A stretch of DNA of 64,000 bases, from NCBI GenBank assembly GCA_000231825.2, contig JH720329.1, positions 22,857 through 86,856 on the forward strand, given 5' to 3'. This DNA is from Tetrahymena elliotti 4EA (taxonomy: Eukaryota; Ciliophora; Oligohymenophorea; Hymenostomatida; Tetrahymenidae). This document shows positions 12,757 to 24,586 of this stretch, in pieces; position 1 is the first letter of the stretch; every line of letters starts with the position of its first letter. Made by a program: the position numbers and the translations under genes. The notes under the pieces were generated by a model. It saw only the letters and a list, made by a program, of their open reading frames with translations, searched no databases and was not told the DNA's origin.

Positions 12757-15711
12757 TCATATAATGCCATTTCCAAATTTTTGCATATAATAATCACTTA
12801 ATTTATCTAGTAGAGAACGTGATTAGTCTAAAACTATTTGAACTTTATCACTGGAGCCTTTTATATAAGCTAGAACAATTTCATATTATTCATTTATCTT
12901 CTTTTTAAAATTTTCGCTTTCTAGTTGAGTAACCAAATTTTATATGTCTTCTTGTTTTTTTATTTCTAAAAATGAGCTTCTTTTTCTTCTGTGACCAACT
13001 AAGACATCTACAGAGGGCTCTTTACCAGTTATTATGCATTCTGTTAATTTTAAATAAGCTTCTATGACTTAAGAAAATTCTAAAACTTTTCCTTTTTAAA
13101 TTTACTGGCACTTTTTAATTTCCAAAATAATTGTATATAATTTCTATTCAAACAACAAGTTTTATTCAATTTATTATTAAAGTGCTTCGTTGTGATTCTT
13201 TACTGATTCGTGAATATCTTCCAGCTCAAACAATTTACTTTCTATTTTACTATATTCTGAAACAAGCTGCTCTAAATTTTTTATTTTAATTTATTAACTG
13301 TTTGTCTTCTCAATTTATTACTCAACTGTTTACTAGATCTTGCTTAGGTCTACTCTTAATTAATCAGCTTCAGCTTGTTTACTGTTTAAAGCACATTACA
13401 GTTAATTAATTTTGTCTTGAAACTTATTTGAGATATCTTTTTGAGATTAAACAGATTCAGTTTTTTAAATTGACATAAGCTCTTCATATTTTAATATTTT
13501 ATCTGATAATTATTTATTTTTCATCACTAATTATTAATTTTAGTTTTCCATTTTTTAAATTTAAACTTTGCTTTCATTAATTAATTTTTTATTTAAAAAT
13601 GTTTGGTTTTCTTACTTCTAAACTAAACTCTTTAATTGCTGATTTTCATTTTGTAATTATTTTATTTGATTTTTAAAATCATTTATTTATTCAAGATTTC
13701 CATTCACACACTATCTAAAAGTAGAACAAAGAGCATTTTAATCTAATCTGTGTGATTCCCCCCTATCTGTAGTACTTAATCTCTTTTGCTCTAAAAATAT
13801 ATTTTCTTTATTTTAATTATTGCTGCTTTTTATTTAATACTCTCCTGGCTAATAAAGGTGCAAAACATTATCAAAATTACTAGCTTATAAGTGAGGATTT
13901 TTGACCATATTAATATTTTTATTACTTTTACTTGCTAGACTATATGAAGAGAAAAGCTCTTCATCAGTAGTATTACCATAATCTTAGCTCTTATCTTCAG
14001 TGGAAAACCTATTATTTAAATCTTTTTCATAGCTCAATGGATTTGATATATTTTTTCTTGATTTACAAGAAGTAGCTCTTGTATCTCCAGCAGCAGCAAC
14101 AGGAGATTTAGATAGATCTTCTAGTATTTTTTATTAGTAATTTTTTATTTATTCTTATTTCATCAACTTCTGTTTGTCGTTAATGCTTTCTGAAGAAGAT
14201 GAGTTTGATAGATTCTACATGACTTTATTCTCTCTTAGTTATATAGTAGAAGATTATGAATTCTATTAAATGCTTTAAAAATTGTTGTTAATTTATTCAG
14301 GATAACAGCCATTCTAACTTTAGTATTCCTATCAATGATTTATAATTCATTAAAAAAATGAAAAAATTTAAAATAAACTCTTACCTTATTAATTTCTGTG
14401 CTAGGTTTTCTTAGTGTTGAATTCATAGTAGAGAGAACTGAATTTTTTTTATATTAGTTTGATGCTGAAAACTGATCAAATTACTGAAGATTATTCAAAT
14501 TTTAAGCTTATGACTAAAGAGTTAGAGATGAATTATAATGGGTAATAATATTTTAGCTTTTTGCAGATAAATTTAATAGGGACTATTGTGTAGTTTTTTA
14601 TGTATCTTGATATGAGGTAGGTATCATTTTTTAATCTAATTTCTACAGCTATTCGTTTATTAACTGATTTTCTTAATTTAATTTTTCTTTCAAATTTGAT
14701 AAAAAATTCTACTAAATGTTAGCTTCACTCTCTTCTTCTTTAGATTTTAAGTAAGCAGCTGAGTCTTTAGCATCATAGATATCTCCATAGTGTGTTGGGG
14801 TTCTTTGCAGTAAATTTTCATAGTGAGCAATCCTTTATTCTTAACTTAATTATATTGTAGAGCCAATTTATTATTTTTCATTAATTTGCTTTGTGTTTGA
14901 CCTATTATTCTAAGTAAAAAAGATTCTTTTTATTTTTTAGATTAAAATATTTTAAAATTACTTCTTTTAAGTTCTTTGACAAAGGTGATTTATTCTATAA
15001 TTTCTTTTATATTTTCTCAATTATTTTTTTATCTTTTTCTGTCACTCCTTCTTTTGATTTTTTGTTGCTGTCTTCTATCTTTATTTTATTAACTTTAGAT
15101 TATGAAGAATGTGACCCTTTACGATGCATAGGAGAGGTTTCAGGATAAATCTGATTATTTTTACTACTATTTTCACACTTTGAATTAGAATTATTATTAC
15201 TTTTTTAAGTTGTCTGATTGTTTGTTTTTTAAGATTTTTTACTGTCTGTTTTGGTCAATGTTTTTTATTTTTATGCTGCCAAATCATGAGATTTGATAGA
15301 ATCTCTAGTTGGAGTATGATATCTTGGCGGTTTTAATGTCTATTGATGCTAATCTTGCTTTGGAGGATCATAAAGCTTTTAAGATATAGGACTTGCTTAG
15401 TGTATGGAGTTAGAATATTAATCTTTTTAACCAAATTATGTCTTTTTATATTGTGAAGAGTCTAAATGAGAGATAGAATTATATTCTGAATGAATCAAAT
15501 TATCTCTACATGAATACTAAATTGTATCAGCGCTGTTTTAAAATGTTCTAGTATTACAACTCTGAGAAAATTAGGGTAAAATTTAATCTTAAATATCATT
15601 TTTTTGTTAAATATTGAGAATCTTTTCTTATAATTTTTAGAAACTTGGTGTGGTACTCACATTCCTTTGTAAATCTTCTTCAGATTTAATCTTATAGCTG
15701 TTAACTTTCAT
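12757..15711 (-). CDS. large coiled-coil protein, 948 aa, unknown function
   Basis: Minus-strand exons 15711..14962, 14909..14385 and 14328..12757, all joined in phase 0; introns 52 nt (14910..14961) and 56 nt (14329..14384). The first 425 residues are low-complexity: Ser, Asn, Gln and Lys rich, with basic patches and SPMH/TSR-type sites. From about residue 560 to 900 the sequence is a long Gln/Glu/Lys/Leu heptad coiled coil, followed by VDVLVGHRRKRSS and a conserved-looking end (SDKVQIVLDQSRSLLDKL, YYMQKFGNG). No signal peptide, membrane segment or enzyme motif is visible. Such proteins are often cytoskeletal or basal-body scaffolds in ciliates, but that is inference. Many Gln codons are TAA/TAG, so standard-code tracks miss the gene entirely. 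Confidence 0.78.
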
Positions 15712-15824
15712 TGGTCTTTAAATTCAAAATTTAATTATTAAAATATCTCAAAAGAGATATCATCAATTTTTATTATATTTTTTCTGAAAATTACTCAAAT
15801 CATAACTTAATTCATTAAAGTAAT

Positions 15825-16660
15825 CAAGTAAATGTATATTTCATTGACATTCTTTTCTTTCCTATTGATTGGCATATAATATGAATTTCTTGTATATATT
15901 TCTATGTTGCATTGCATTTGCATTTACTAATATGTACATAAAACTCAAAATATTCTTTTTAAATGATGATTCTTATCGGAATAATAACTTAATAAATCAA
16001 ATGTATATTCCATTGGCATTCTTATATTTATTATTGATTGGTAAATAATATTAATTCTTTAAATATATTTCTATGTAGTTTTTGCGCTTGCTAATAATAT
16101 GTATATAAAACTCAAATTATTTTTAAAATTATGATTCATACATATCAAATAATAACTTAACAAAGTAAAAATTTAATATTTAATACCTAAAAGCCAAGTA
16201 TTTTTCTTATTAGGAATGTTAAATCTAATCTAGATTAAAAAGAGTTACATCGTATTCCTATATCATAAAGTTCTAAATTGTTAGGTGTAGTTAGAAACAA
16301 TTTCAGATTTCTAAAACCACAATGTAGATTTCATCGACATTTTTATATTTATTATTGATTGGGAAATAATATGAATGAATTTTTTGTTTATATTTATCTG
16401 TTTTATTTTCATTTACTTTTATGTCTTTAATCTCAAAAAAATCTTTTAAAATGATGATTCTTATCAAATAATAACTTAATAAAGTAAATGTACATTCCAT
16501 TGGCGTACTTATATTTATTATAGATTGATTAGTAATATTAATTTTTTAAATATATTTCTATGTAGTATTTTGGTTTGTTGATATGTACTAAAAAACTGGA
16601 AAAGTTCTTTTAAAATTATGATTTTTATCAAAACATAACTTAATTTATGAATAAAATAAA
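15825..16660. repeat. minisatellite, about 165-bp unit, at least four copies
   Basis: Units begin near 15831, 15999, 16310 and 16487. Each holds ATTCATTGACATTC-like, TATTGATTGG, TATATTTCTATGT, a (T)ACTAATATGTACATAAAACTC-like box and TGATGATTCTTATCA followed by AATAACTTAATAAA. More diverged copies of the later boxes recur near 17050, 17340 and 17570. The minus-strand ORF 16303-16500 lies wholly inside a unit and is not a gene. Confidence 0.75.
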
Positions 16661-18409
16661 TTTAAATTTATTTTTAATTATGATTTTTATGATTAAGATT
16701 AAAATAAGATATTAATTATTTTAATTGTTAAAATAAATAGATCTCATAGAAAATACACAGTAGACTTTTAATTAGAGTATATAGACAGATAAAAAATACC
16801 CAGAGAAATATTGGTCACTACAATTTTACAAGGAACAAATTTAAGACAATCAAATAAAATCACTAGAACAACTTTGAAGAAAAAGAAGAATGTAATGAAG
16901 AGAATTGATTGTTAAATACTTTACTAAATAAATAGATAGATGCATGCTTTTCCTAATGATTAATCAATATTTAACGTTAAGTTACAGTGAAAATTTTTTC
17001 TAATATATTTTATATTGATAAAAGAATTTCCATTTATAAAAAAAAATAAGATAAACACATAAAAATGTTCTTTGAAAATTAAATTTCTTATTCAATATGC
17101 ATCATTCATTAACGCTATTTCTTTTTTTATAAACTTATTGTATAAATTATATGTTTTTATTTCAAAAGGAACTTTTCTATTTAGTTTACCTAAAAAATTT
17201 TTTTCATTTTAATTTTTCTTCAATCATAACTTTTTTTATAAAAGAATTAGAGTAAATATAAATTTAGATTAGAATTATCATATTTAGCTGCATTTTATAT
17301 AAATTCCTTATCTATATCTATGTAATATTTATATTTACTAAATAGTACGTACATAACAATTTTCTTTGAAATTTTTTTTCTTTTCAAATAATAAATGAAT
17401 TAATGATAGAAGTATTTTATATCATTCTTATTTTATATCATGCATTAACAATATATTTTCTTTTCTTTTTTACATTAACTAGATTAAAATTCTCATAATT
17501 CTTACAATTTGCAAATAATAAAAATTACTTATCTCCTTCTAAATAAAATGATTTTACTAAAAAGTACATCAAAATGTTCTTTAAAACTTATATTTCTAAT
17601 CAAATAATAACTGAATTCATGATAATCATTAAGATAATATATACCTTTTGATCTTTTAAATTTTTTATCATTCAAATATTGGATATATTTTCAACTATTT
17701 ATTAACTGAAAAGTATTTCAATATTTAAAATTATTTCTTAAAAATTTGATTGAAATAAATAATTTAATATTTGAAAATTATTTTGTTAGATTATGAAAAA
17801 ATATTTTTAAATCTTTAAATAAAATTTGAAATTTTAAAATAATTTAAGATTACTCTCAGTATTCTAATTATTTTTTAAAAGCGCAAAAATTTTAAAAATA
17901 CAAAAAAACAATAATTAAACTAGTGATTATTACAAAGATTATAATGTAAAATTCATGTTTAATTTATTTTTATCTTTGATTAAGTAAATAAGAAATTGAT
18001 ATATTGAAAAACAAATAATTTCTGATTAGATAGATAATGGAAAAAGTTGTATCAAAGCTATAAAGAAATTGATAATAGGATATAAGATTTGTATAAATTA
18101 ATATTAAAAGTATTTTTAAAAGAGGCTAATGGTGATTGAAATCATGTAGATGTTGAATAAAATACATCCTCAAAATCAAAAAAATCAGAATTTATGAGAA
18201 ATTTTATTTTGAAAGTAACTTACTTTTAATTAAATAAGGGTTTAAAATCTAAATAATTAGCTAATAGCAGAAGGTGAAGCAAGATTTTAGTATTAATTAC
18301 ATCATTCAAGATAGAGTAACTAAAAAACAAGAAAGTAAAAATAGCTTATTAATTAAAAAATACACATTTTGTGTTAATTCATCAAATTAAAGTGACTTTC
18401 GAAAGGAAT

Positions 18410-19060
18410 AACAAGATAAAAATTCTTTGTTTTTATTTCTTGGGATACTTCAAATATTTTCTTTATTGAATAACCTAACCTACACATACACATTCACTAT
18501 CAAATAAATTAAAATTTTTACTTTAATACAATATGTTTCTTTGTTTCTAATCAATAATATGTCATTTTTTCAAAAATTTTCTCTATCTATCTATGCTAAA
18601 ATAAAATATTACTTAAACACAATATCATTCTTTATTTCTTATCAATAATATTGTTTTCTCACATTTCCTATACATATCACTAGAAAAAGAAATACTCAAC
18701 TTTTTTCATGGAATTTTTCAAATATTTCTTGATTGAGTAACATAAAAAAATATTCCTTAAATACAATGTGGTTTTTTGTTTGTTCTAATCAATTTATTTT
18801 TTTTCTCAATTTCTAATTTCTATGAGTAATAAAAGAACCAAGATTCGTTTTTTTCAAAATATTTTCTGTATTGAATGACAGCACTATGAAATAAATAAAA
18901 AATTATAAAAAATGGCTTGAAATAACAAGAAAAAGAAATTCTTAGTTTTTTTCTGAGATTTCTCAAATAATTTCTCTATTGAATAAATAAATATATGTAC
19001 GTACGTACACCAAATAAATTAAAAGTATTACTGATAAATAATGTGCTTCTATATTTCAAA
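18410..19060. repeat. second AT-rich tandem repeat, about 140-bp period
   Basis: Two alternating boxes recur. One is of the form TTTCAAATATTTCTTTATTGA at about 18448, 18708, 18849 and 18950. The other is an ACAATATG-TTTCT-TTCTAATCAATAATAT type at about 18530, 18620, 18760 and 19030. Spacing is about 100-150 bp and the copies are diverged. Confidence 0.6.
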
Positions 19061-20062
19061 TAAATTATATTTTTTATCTTAAATTTATGATTGGTAAATC
19101 TAAAATTTTAAAAAAAGAAATAATTTGAATGCAAAAGAATCTTAAAATGGTTCGTATTTTCTGAATAATAATTTACTTGAAATAGTAAATTGTCTAAATA
19201 AGAAGGAAAAATCCAATTTTTAAATATGAGTTAGGAAAATAAGATTTGAATAGTCAAATCATAAATTAAGAGGGCGATATCTATTATATTATTATAAATT
19301 AAGAGGGTGGTATCTATCAATCTATCTATTATGTTTTTATTTTACTTTAATTTAAGTGGCTCTTAATACTTTTTGAAAGGAAACAAATAAGCTTCGAATC
19401 AACGCAAATAATAATTTGAATAAAAATGAATAATAAAATTTATTAAAAAATTGGAACAAAATACAAAATGTAAACGCCTTGCTATTTGTTAGAAAATTTG
19501 ATTTTGGATGTATTTTGTATTTTAATTAAATATTCGTGAAATATCTTATAAAAGAATTGACATTCCTTGGAATTTAGATTTTTCTTTAGATTCTTAAACA
19601 AAATAATAGCATAAATTATATCAAATATCTTCTATTCTGATGCTTAGTAAAAATGAATGTAATACAACACAAGAAATTAACTTTTAAAATATTTTTTAAT
19701 GAAATGGTATTTATAATAATAAATGTAAGATTAAAACAAACATACATTAAAGGGTGGAAAAGAGGTACAAATTAATTATTTATATATGTTAAGTATAAGA
19801 TTTATTTTAAAGGGAGGTATGTATGTATGTATATTCACTTATTCTATTTACTGAATTTTTCTTATTAATTCAATCAGTTAGTTAGTTAGTTAATTTGTTT
19901 TTATCTTTTACGAATGAATCAAAAATTTATAAGAATTATTATTTACATATGTTACTATCTATTACTAGGTTAATTAAGAATTTCTTTGATTCACGTAATA
20001 ATTTTTTTTGTTGCTTTTAGAAAAAGAAAGAAGCTCATCCTTACATTTTTTTGTTTTTTCTT

Positions 20063-20785
20063 TCATTTTTTATGAAATTTTATATTATCAAAAAGGGAAG
20101 GATCTTAAGAACAGGTAATAAAGTAAATGCTGGAAATGAAGTGGTCTCTAAGTTATTTGAAATTTCCTGTGCACAAATCGTCAAGGAAGAACCCTTAAAG
20201 ATAATAGTAAAAGAATTTTGAGTATCTTTCGTTTTTCATTATTCTGTAAATCATTTCAGGATAGGAAACCTTTTTTAAGAATTTTTAGAATTGTTTGCGA
20301 ATGGTGGAGATGTCTTTGCCTCTGGTATCCAAACATTCAATAGAAATATGGTTGTTAGAGTTAGACATGAAGCGATTGAAGCATCTGAAGATGTTTTTGT
20401 AAATGTTGCTCTTTGGAATCTTTTTAAAGTGTTTAACAAAAAGTTCTTTTTCTGTGCTTGACATGTTGCTTATGTCCTGAATTTCGGCTGCCAAAAGTTT
20501 AAGTGAGCCAGACTTTTCTCTGAAAATTTGTTCGTCATAGAAGAGTCTAGCAAAAATACCTTACTCTAAGAAAGAAACAGATTTAAATGAATGAAAATTA
20601 GAGCAAGAAAGAGATGTGCTACTTTAGACACGACTTAAGCCAAAGAATGTTGTGTCATTCTCTGAACCATCTGAAATAGTTTTGTTATCTTCTTAAAAAT
20701 TCTTGGTGGTCTCACAATCATGGTCATTGTTGTCACCACTATCATCCAAAGAAATTAAAGTCATTTAACTTTGAAGGTATTCCAT
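20063..20785 (-). CDS. hypothetical protein, 240 aa, polyQ-coding 5' region
   Basis: One exon from ATG 20785 to TGA 20063. The same frame stays open upstream to another ATG at 20881, which would add 32 residues including eight consecutive Gln (CAA/CAG codons); the shorter start is the cautious choice. The N-terminal 60 residues are acidic and Ser/Asp-rich (LDDSGDNNDHDCE). The rest looks globular: FFGLSRVQSSTSLSC, RLFYDEQIFREKSGSLKLLA, KELFVKHFKKIPKSN, FRCFNRFM, MIYRIMKNERYSKFF and FLDDLCTG. There is no signal peptide or clear membrane span. Many codons end in C or G compared with neighbouring orphans, which suggests good expression or a different history. Family not recognised. Confidence 0.75.
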
Positions 20786-20794
20786 TTTTTTTCT

Positions 20795-20835
20795 CAGTTT
20801 TTGTTGTTGTTGTTGTTGCTGTTGTTTTGAATTTA
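20795..20835 (-). repeat. CAA/CAG (TTG) trinucleotide tract
   Basis: A TTG run on the plus strand reads as CAA/CAG codons in frame with the 20063-20785 gene on the minus strand, just upstream of the chosen start. Whether it is translated depends on whether the ATG at 20881 is used. Confidence 0.7.
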
Positions 20836-20885
20836 TTTTAATTTTAAAAATTATAAGTCCTCCGTGCAAATTTAGTATCATTTAA

Positions 20886-23482
20886 TTATCGCCAACTTAA
20901 AAATTAAGACCAAAATATTTTGCACAAAAATTCATTTATTAGTGCGATTTAGCTTATTAAATCAAAAGATGCACCTTACCCCAAAAAATCTAAAAAAAGC
21001 AAAAAATAGAATCAATTAATACATACAAATTAACGATAAATTAATTATTAATTGGTTGATTGATCGATTAGAAAGAATAGGTCTAATTAAATTAAATTTG
21101 TTTGTTTTTCTATTTTGAAATCAAGATAGAAAGTGTAATTATGATCAAAGAAACCATCTAAAGGCGCATTAAGAATAGCTAAAAACTCAATAAATTACTT
21201 ATGATAAAATAGAAATTAAAATTTTCACTAACATTCAACTTTTTTTAGAATATTTTTGTTAATCTGTAAAATGTATTTTCTATTTCGAAATGGTTAATAC
21301 ACTCTCGAAAAAAAATTTAATAACAGACCTTAATAATACTAAAAATTATTATTTAACATAATAAACATAAATTATCTATATCCCTTACACTATTCAATTG
21401 ATCTTCTTTGCTAATTAGGTTTGATAAGAATAATTAGTTGCCTTAAAATTTGTTATATGATTAATTAATTAATCAATCAATCATCTATTAACTCAATCAA
21501 ATTATAATGTTAAAAGAAAATCTGGTTGATTGATTTATTTAAATATTAAAAAGTCAGCTTAAGGTTTTGTTAACAAATATTTGATGGGGAAAAATTTTAT
21601 TTTATATTATTTTATCAGGTAAAAAAAATTTTGAGTGTAAATTGCTTTAATTTATTGAAAAAAATTTTAATTGTAAGCATTCTGGCTCTTAAATTAAGAT
21701 TACTTATCCTCACTCATACCTATTTTAGATATAACCTTCAAAAAAAATTGTGGTAAATTAATCTTATCACTTTCAAACTTTTTAATCTCAAAAAATGAAA
21801 TTATTTCAACAACTATTTTTTATAGTTCTTAAAGGTACTGTTAAATTCATATTTTGAAAATCATTTTTTTAAATTTTTCAAGAGAAATTAACCTTTTTCA
21901 TTGAGTACTTTTCATGTTTCTTTGATTTTTACTATGGGAAAAGATACATTTTATTTTTCTAATTAATTTTTTGAAATTTCTATTCATTTTTGCATGAAAA
22001 CACAATTTTTGAAGAAATTTCGAAAAAATGTATAAATTTTAAATTTTGATAAACTTGAATGGCAAATTTATAAAATAAATTTTCTTGCTTAATTGTTCAA
22101 AGAATGAACATAACTTCTCACTATCTATTCTAAGGACTATATTTAAAATTTTTGAATTATTCCATGAATTCCATAATAAAAATATAGATATCTTGAACAC
22201 AATTTTATAAATTGATTATCTACAATATTTTTGTCTTTAACAGTATTTAAAAGACTATAAATAAAAATTATCGAATGAGTCTTAAATTATGCTTAATTGT
22301 GGAAAAATTACATCATCTTAAAACTTTTCAAAAATTTCATTATTTTTCTTCTTTCTGTAAAAATGCTGCAAATTACAATATTTTTATTTTACTTCGTGGT
22401 TACTATAATTTTTATATAGATGGAGATACATAAATAAGAATTAAACATGGCAAATATTATTTTAAAAGGATCATAAACACCATAAAAGCATCTCTAAATT
22501 CAAGTCATAAAATTTTTAGATTCTCAGAAAATATCAAAAGAATTAAATAAATTAAAAAAATACAAAAAATGTGAGTGCTGGTGAGTCCTTATTTCAATGA
22601 ATAAAAAGTACTTACAACCTTTTATCATCTCCTCTTAAAAAATAATAGAAATTTTGTTTTTATCTTAAACCTTTAAGGATCTCTAATCATTCATTTAGCA
22701 TTGCTAAGAATTTCTAATCAAGAATTGAATCAATTTTAATTTTTTATTGTAGTAAACTTTTCTATTCTAAAAATCTACAAAATTTTGATAATTTAATAAC
22801 AATTTTTAGATTTTTCTTCTACTTCTTTTGATAAGCCATAAAAATAAATACACTGAATCTGCACTTACATAAGTATAAAGAATAATTATAATTTATTTTT
22901 TACATGTCTTAATAATTAATATCAAGTGACATTTAAGCTTTTGTTGAATAAAAATATAAATATATTTTAGTGACAAGGTAACATAAATGGAGCAAAAACA
23001 ATAATTTATATAACAAGATTAAAGTTAAACTTAATCAAGGATGTTTTAATTAAATAATATTTCTCAAGGAAAATAAAAGATTTATTAAAAGATATCAAAT
23101 GAATAAAAAATAATTCGTTTTATAAGAATTCAAACTTAAATATTAAGTATGAAGATGCATATTTTAAAATCAATTGTGTATTGATAATTTAATATTGTGT
23201 ATTGATTATAAAAATGTTAACGAAATAATTTTTTTTTCTACTTTAAAATATTTCAATACTTCCTTCAAATATAATTCAGTGAAAAATATTTAATAGTGTT
23301 TTTAGTTATTAAAATGGTTTGGATTTGAAGTTGAAAAATTATTTGAGGTTCTTAGTTTTTGAATTTAGCAGAAAAAATATCTAATTTTTAAATCTGATAA
23401 TTAAAAAAAGAGTAAAGTAGACAGACAACTAAATAAAGCTAAACAATATTTTAACGCATTAATTAATAGACATTTATAATAC
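20886..23482. other. AT-rich spacer
   Basis: Divergent upstream regions of the 240-aa orphan (minus) and the 14-3-3 gene (plus). Contains ATTAATTAATCAATCAATC-type simple repeats near 21460-21490. No gene, tRNA-like fold or sizeable repeat was recognised. Confidence 0.5.
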
Positions 23483-24586
23483 ATGGCTGATAATAAAAGA
23501 GAAGAATACATTTACATGGCAAAGCTTTCTGAATAGACAGAAAGATTTGATGAAATGGTTGAATATACTAAAAAGTTAGTAGGTTTATCAAGAGAATTAA
23601 AAGATGAAGAAAGAAATTTATTATCAATTGCTTATAAAAATTACGTTTCATAAAGAAGGACAGCATGGAGAGCCATTACTGCTTATGAGACAAAGGAAAA
23701 GAATAAAGTATGTTTAGCATTAGCAGTAATATAAAATATAGTAATATGAAATTTATAAAACAGAATACTTTAGGCAAATACGCTGATACAATTAGATATT
23801 ATAAAAAAAATATTGAAGAAGAAATGGAAAAGAGTTGCAATGAAATTATTTAAATTCTTGATGATACACTCATCAAAAATTCAAATTAAGATGCTAAAAT
23901 ATTCTACTTAAAAATGAGAGGTGATTATTACAGATATCTTTGTGAATTTAGCTCTCCTGAATAGTAATATATTTAATTGATTCCTTTATTTTACATTCAA
24001 AAATAGACAAATTAACACAACAACACTAATGGATGATTAACGAAATCTCCTAAAATCTCCACAATTGGTTGACTAAAATCAATTTAATCTTTATCAAAAT
24101 AGATTAGAAAACTATACATAAGATGCTATATAATCATATGAAGATGCAAATTCATTATTGGATTAAAAGAATGCAAGAAAAGATGATGCCCTTCGTCTTG
24201 GTAATTTAAAAATATTCAATCATAAATTACTACCTATACAATATTGAAACGATTTATAACCAAATTCATTCAATATTTATTTGATTTATATGTATTTTTT
24301 AATTATAAAAAGGAATCGCTTTGAACTATTCTGTCCTTTATTATGAAATCAAGGATGACATTGTTAAGGCATGTGAAATTGCCAGAAAGGCATTCCAAGA
24401 GGCTCTTAACGATCTTGAAGATTTAGAAGAAGAAAGATACAAAGATTCAACTACTATTATGTAACTTATTAGAGATAATCTGACAGTCTGGCAAAGTGAG
24501 CTCCCAGAAGTAATGATTACATTTGTAAAAATTTAATATGAAAATGTTAAAAAATATTATTTAAGGGGTAAGAAAAAAATAAATGA
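23483..24586 (+). CDS. 14-3-3 family protein
   Basis: Dimeric adaptor that binds phosphoserine/threonine motifs in client proteins. Five exons: 23483..23707, 23764..23963, 24007..24200, 24313..24509 and 24566..24586, 278 aa. Introns are 56, 43, 112 and 56 nt. Signature stretches are clear: [42 protein letters not shown] and [17 protein letters not shown]. The phosphate-binding residues map to Lys52, Arg59, Arg132 and Tyr133. Between GDYYRYL and the LRLG box the loop is about 15-20 residues longer than in animals and Gln/Asn-rich. The last exon adds only GQEKNK; without that splice the frame would run into about 80 hydrophobic codons, which is why the splice was preferred. Identification very secure, terminal exon probable. 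Confidence 0.94.

Larger units (their letters stand above)
15712..20062. other. 4.3-kb repeat-rich spacer
   Basis: Consists mainly of tandemly repeated AT-rich DNA (about 15.83-17.65 and 18.41-19.06 kb) with short simple repeats (ACGT near 18996, GTAT near 19820, GTTA near 19880). A purine-rich open stretch at about 16730-16990 could be a gene relic. A region at 18040-18400 is open in more than one frame but cannot be resolved into a gene. Confidence 0.5.

Noticed and set aside
16303..16500. Minus-strand ORF of 65 codons
   Set aside because: Lies entirely inside the 165-bp minisatellite.
18040..18420. Possible small gene starting ATGGAAAAAG
   Set aside because: Several frames are open over parts of this stretch and different splices give different short peptides; no choice is supported by similarity.
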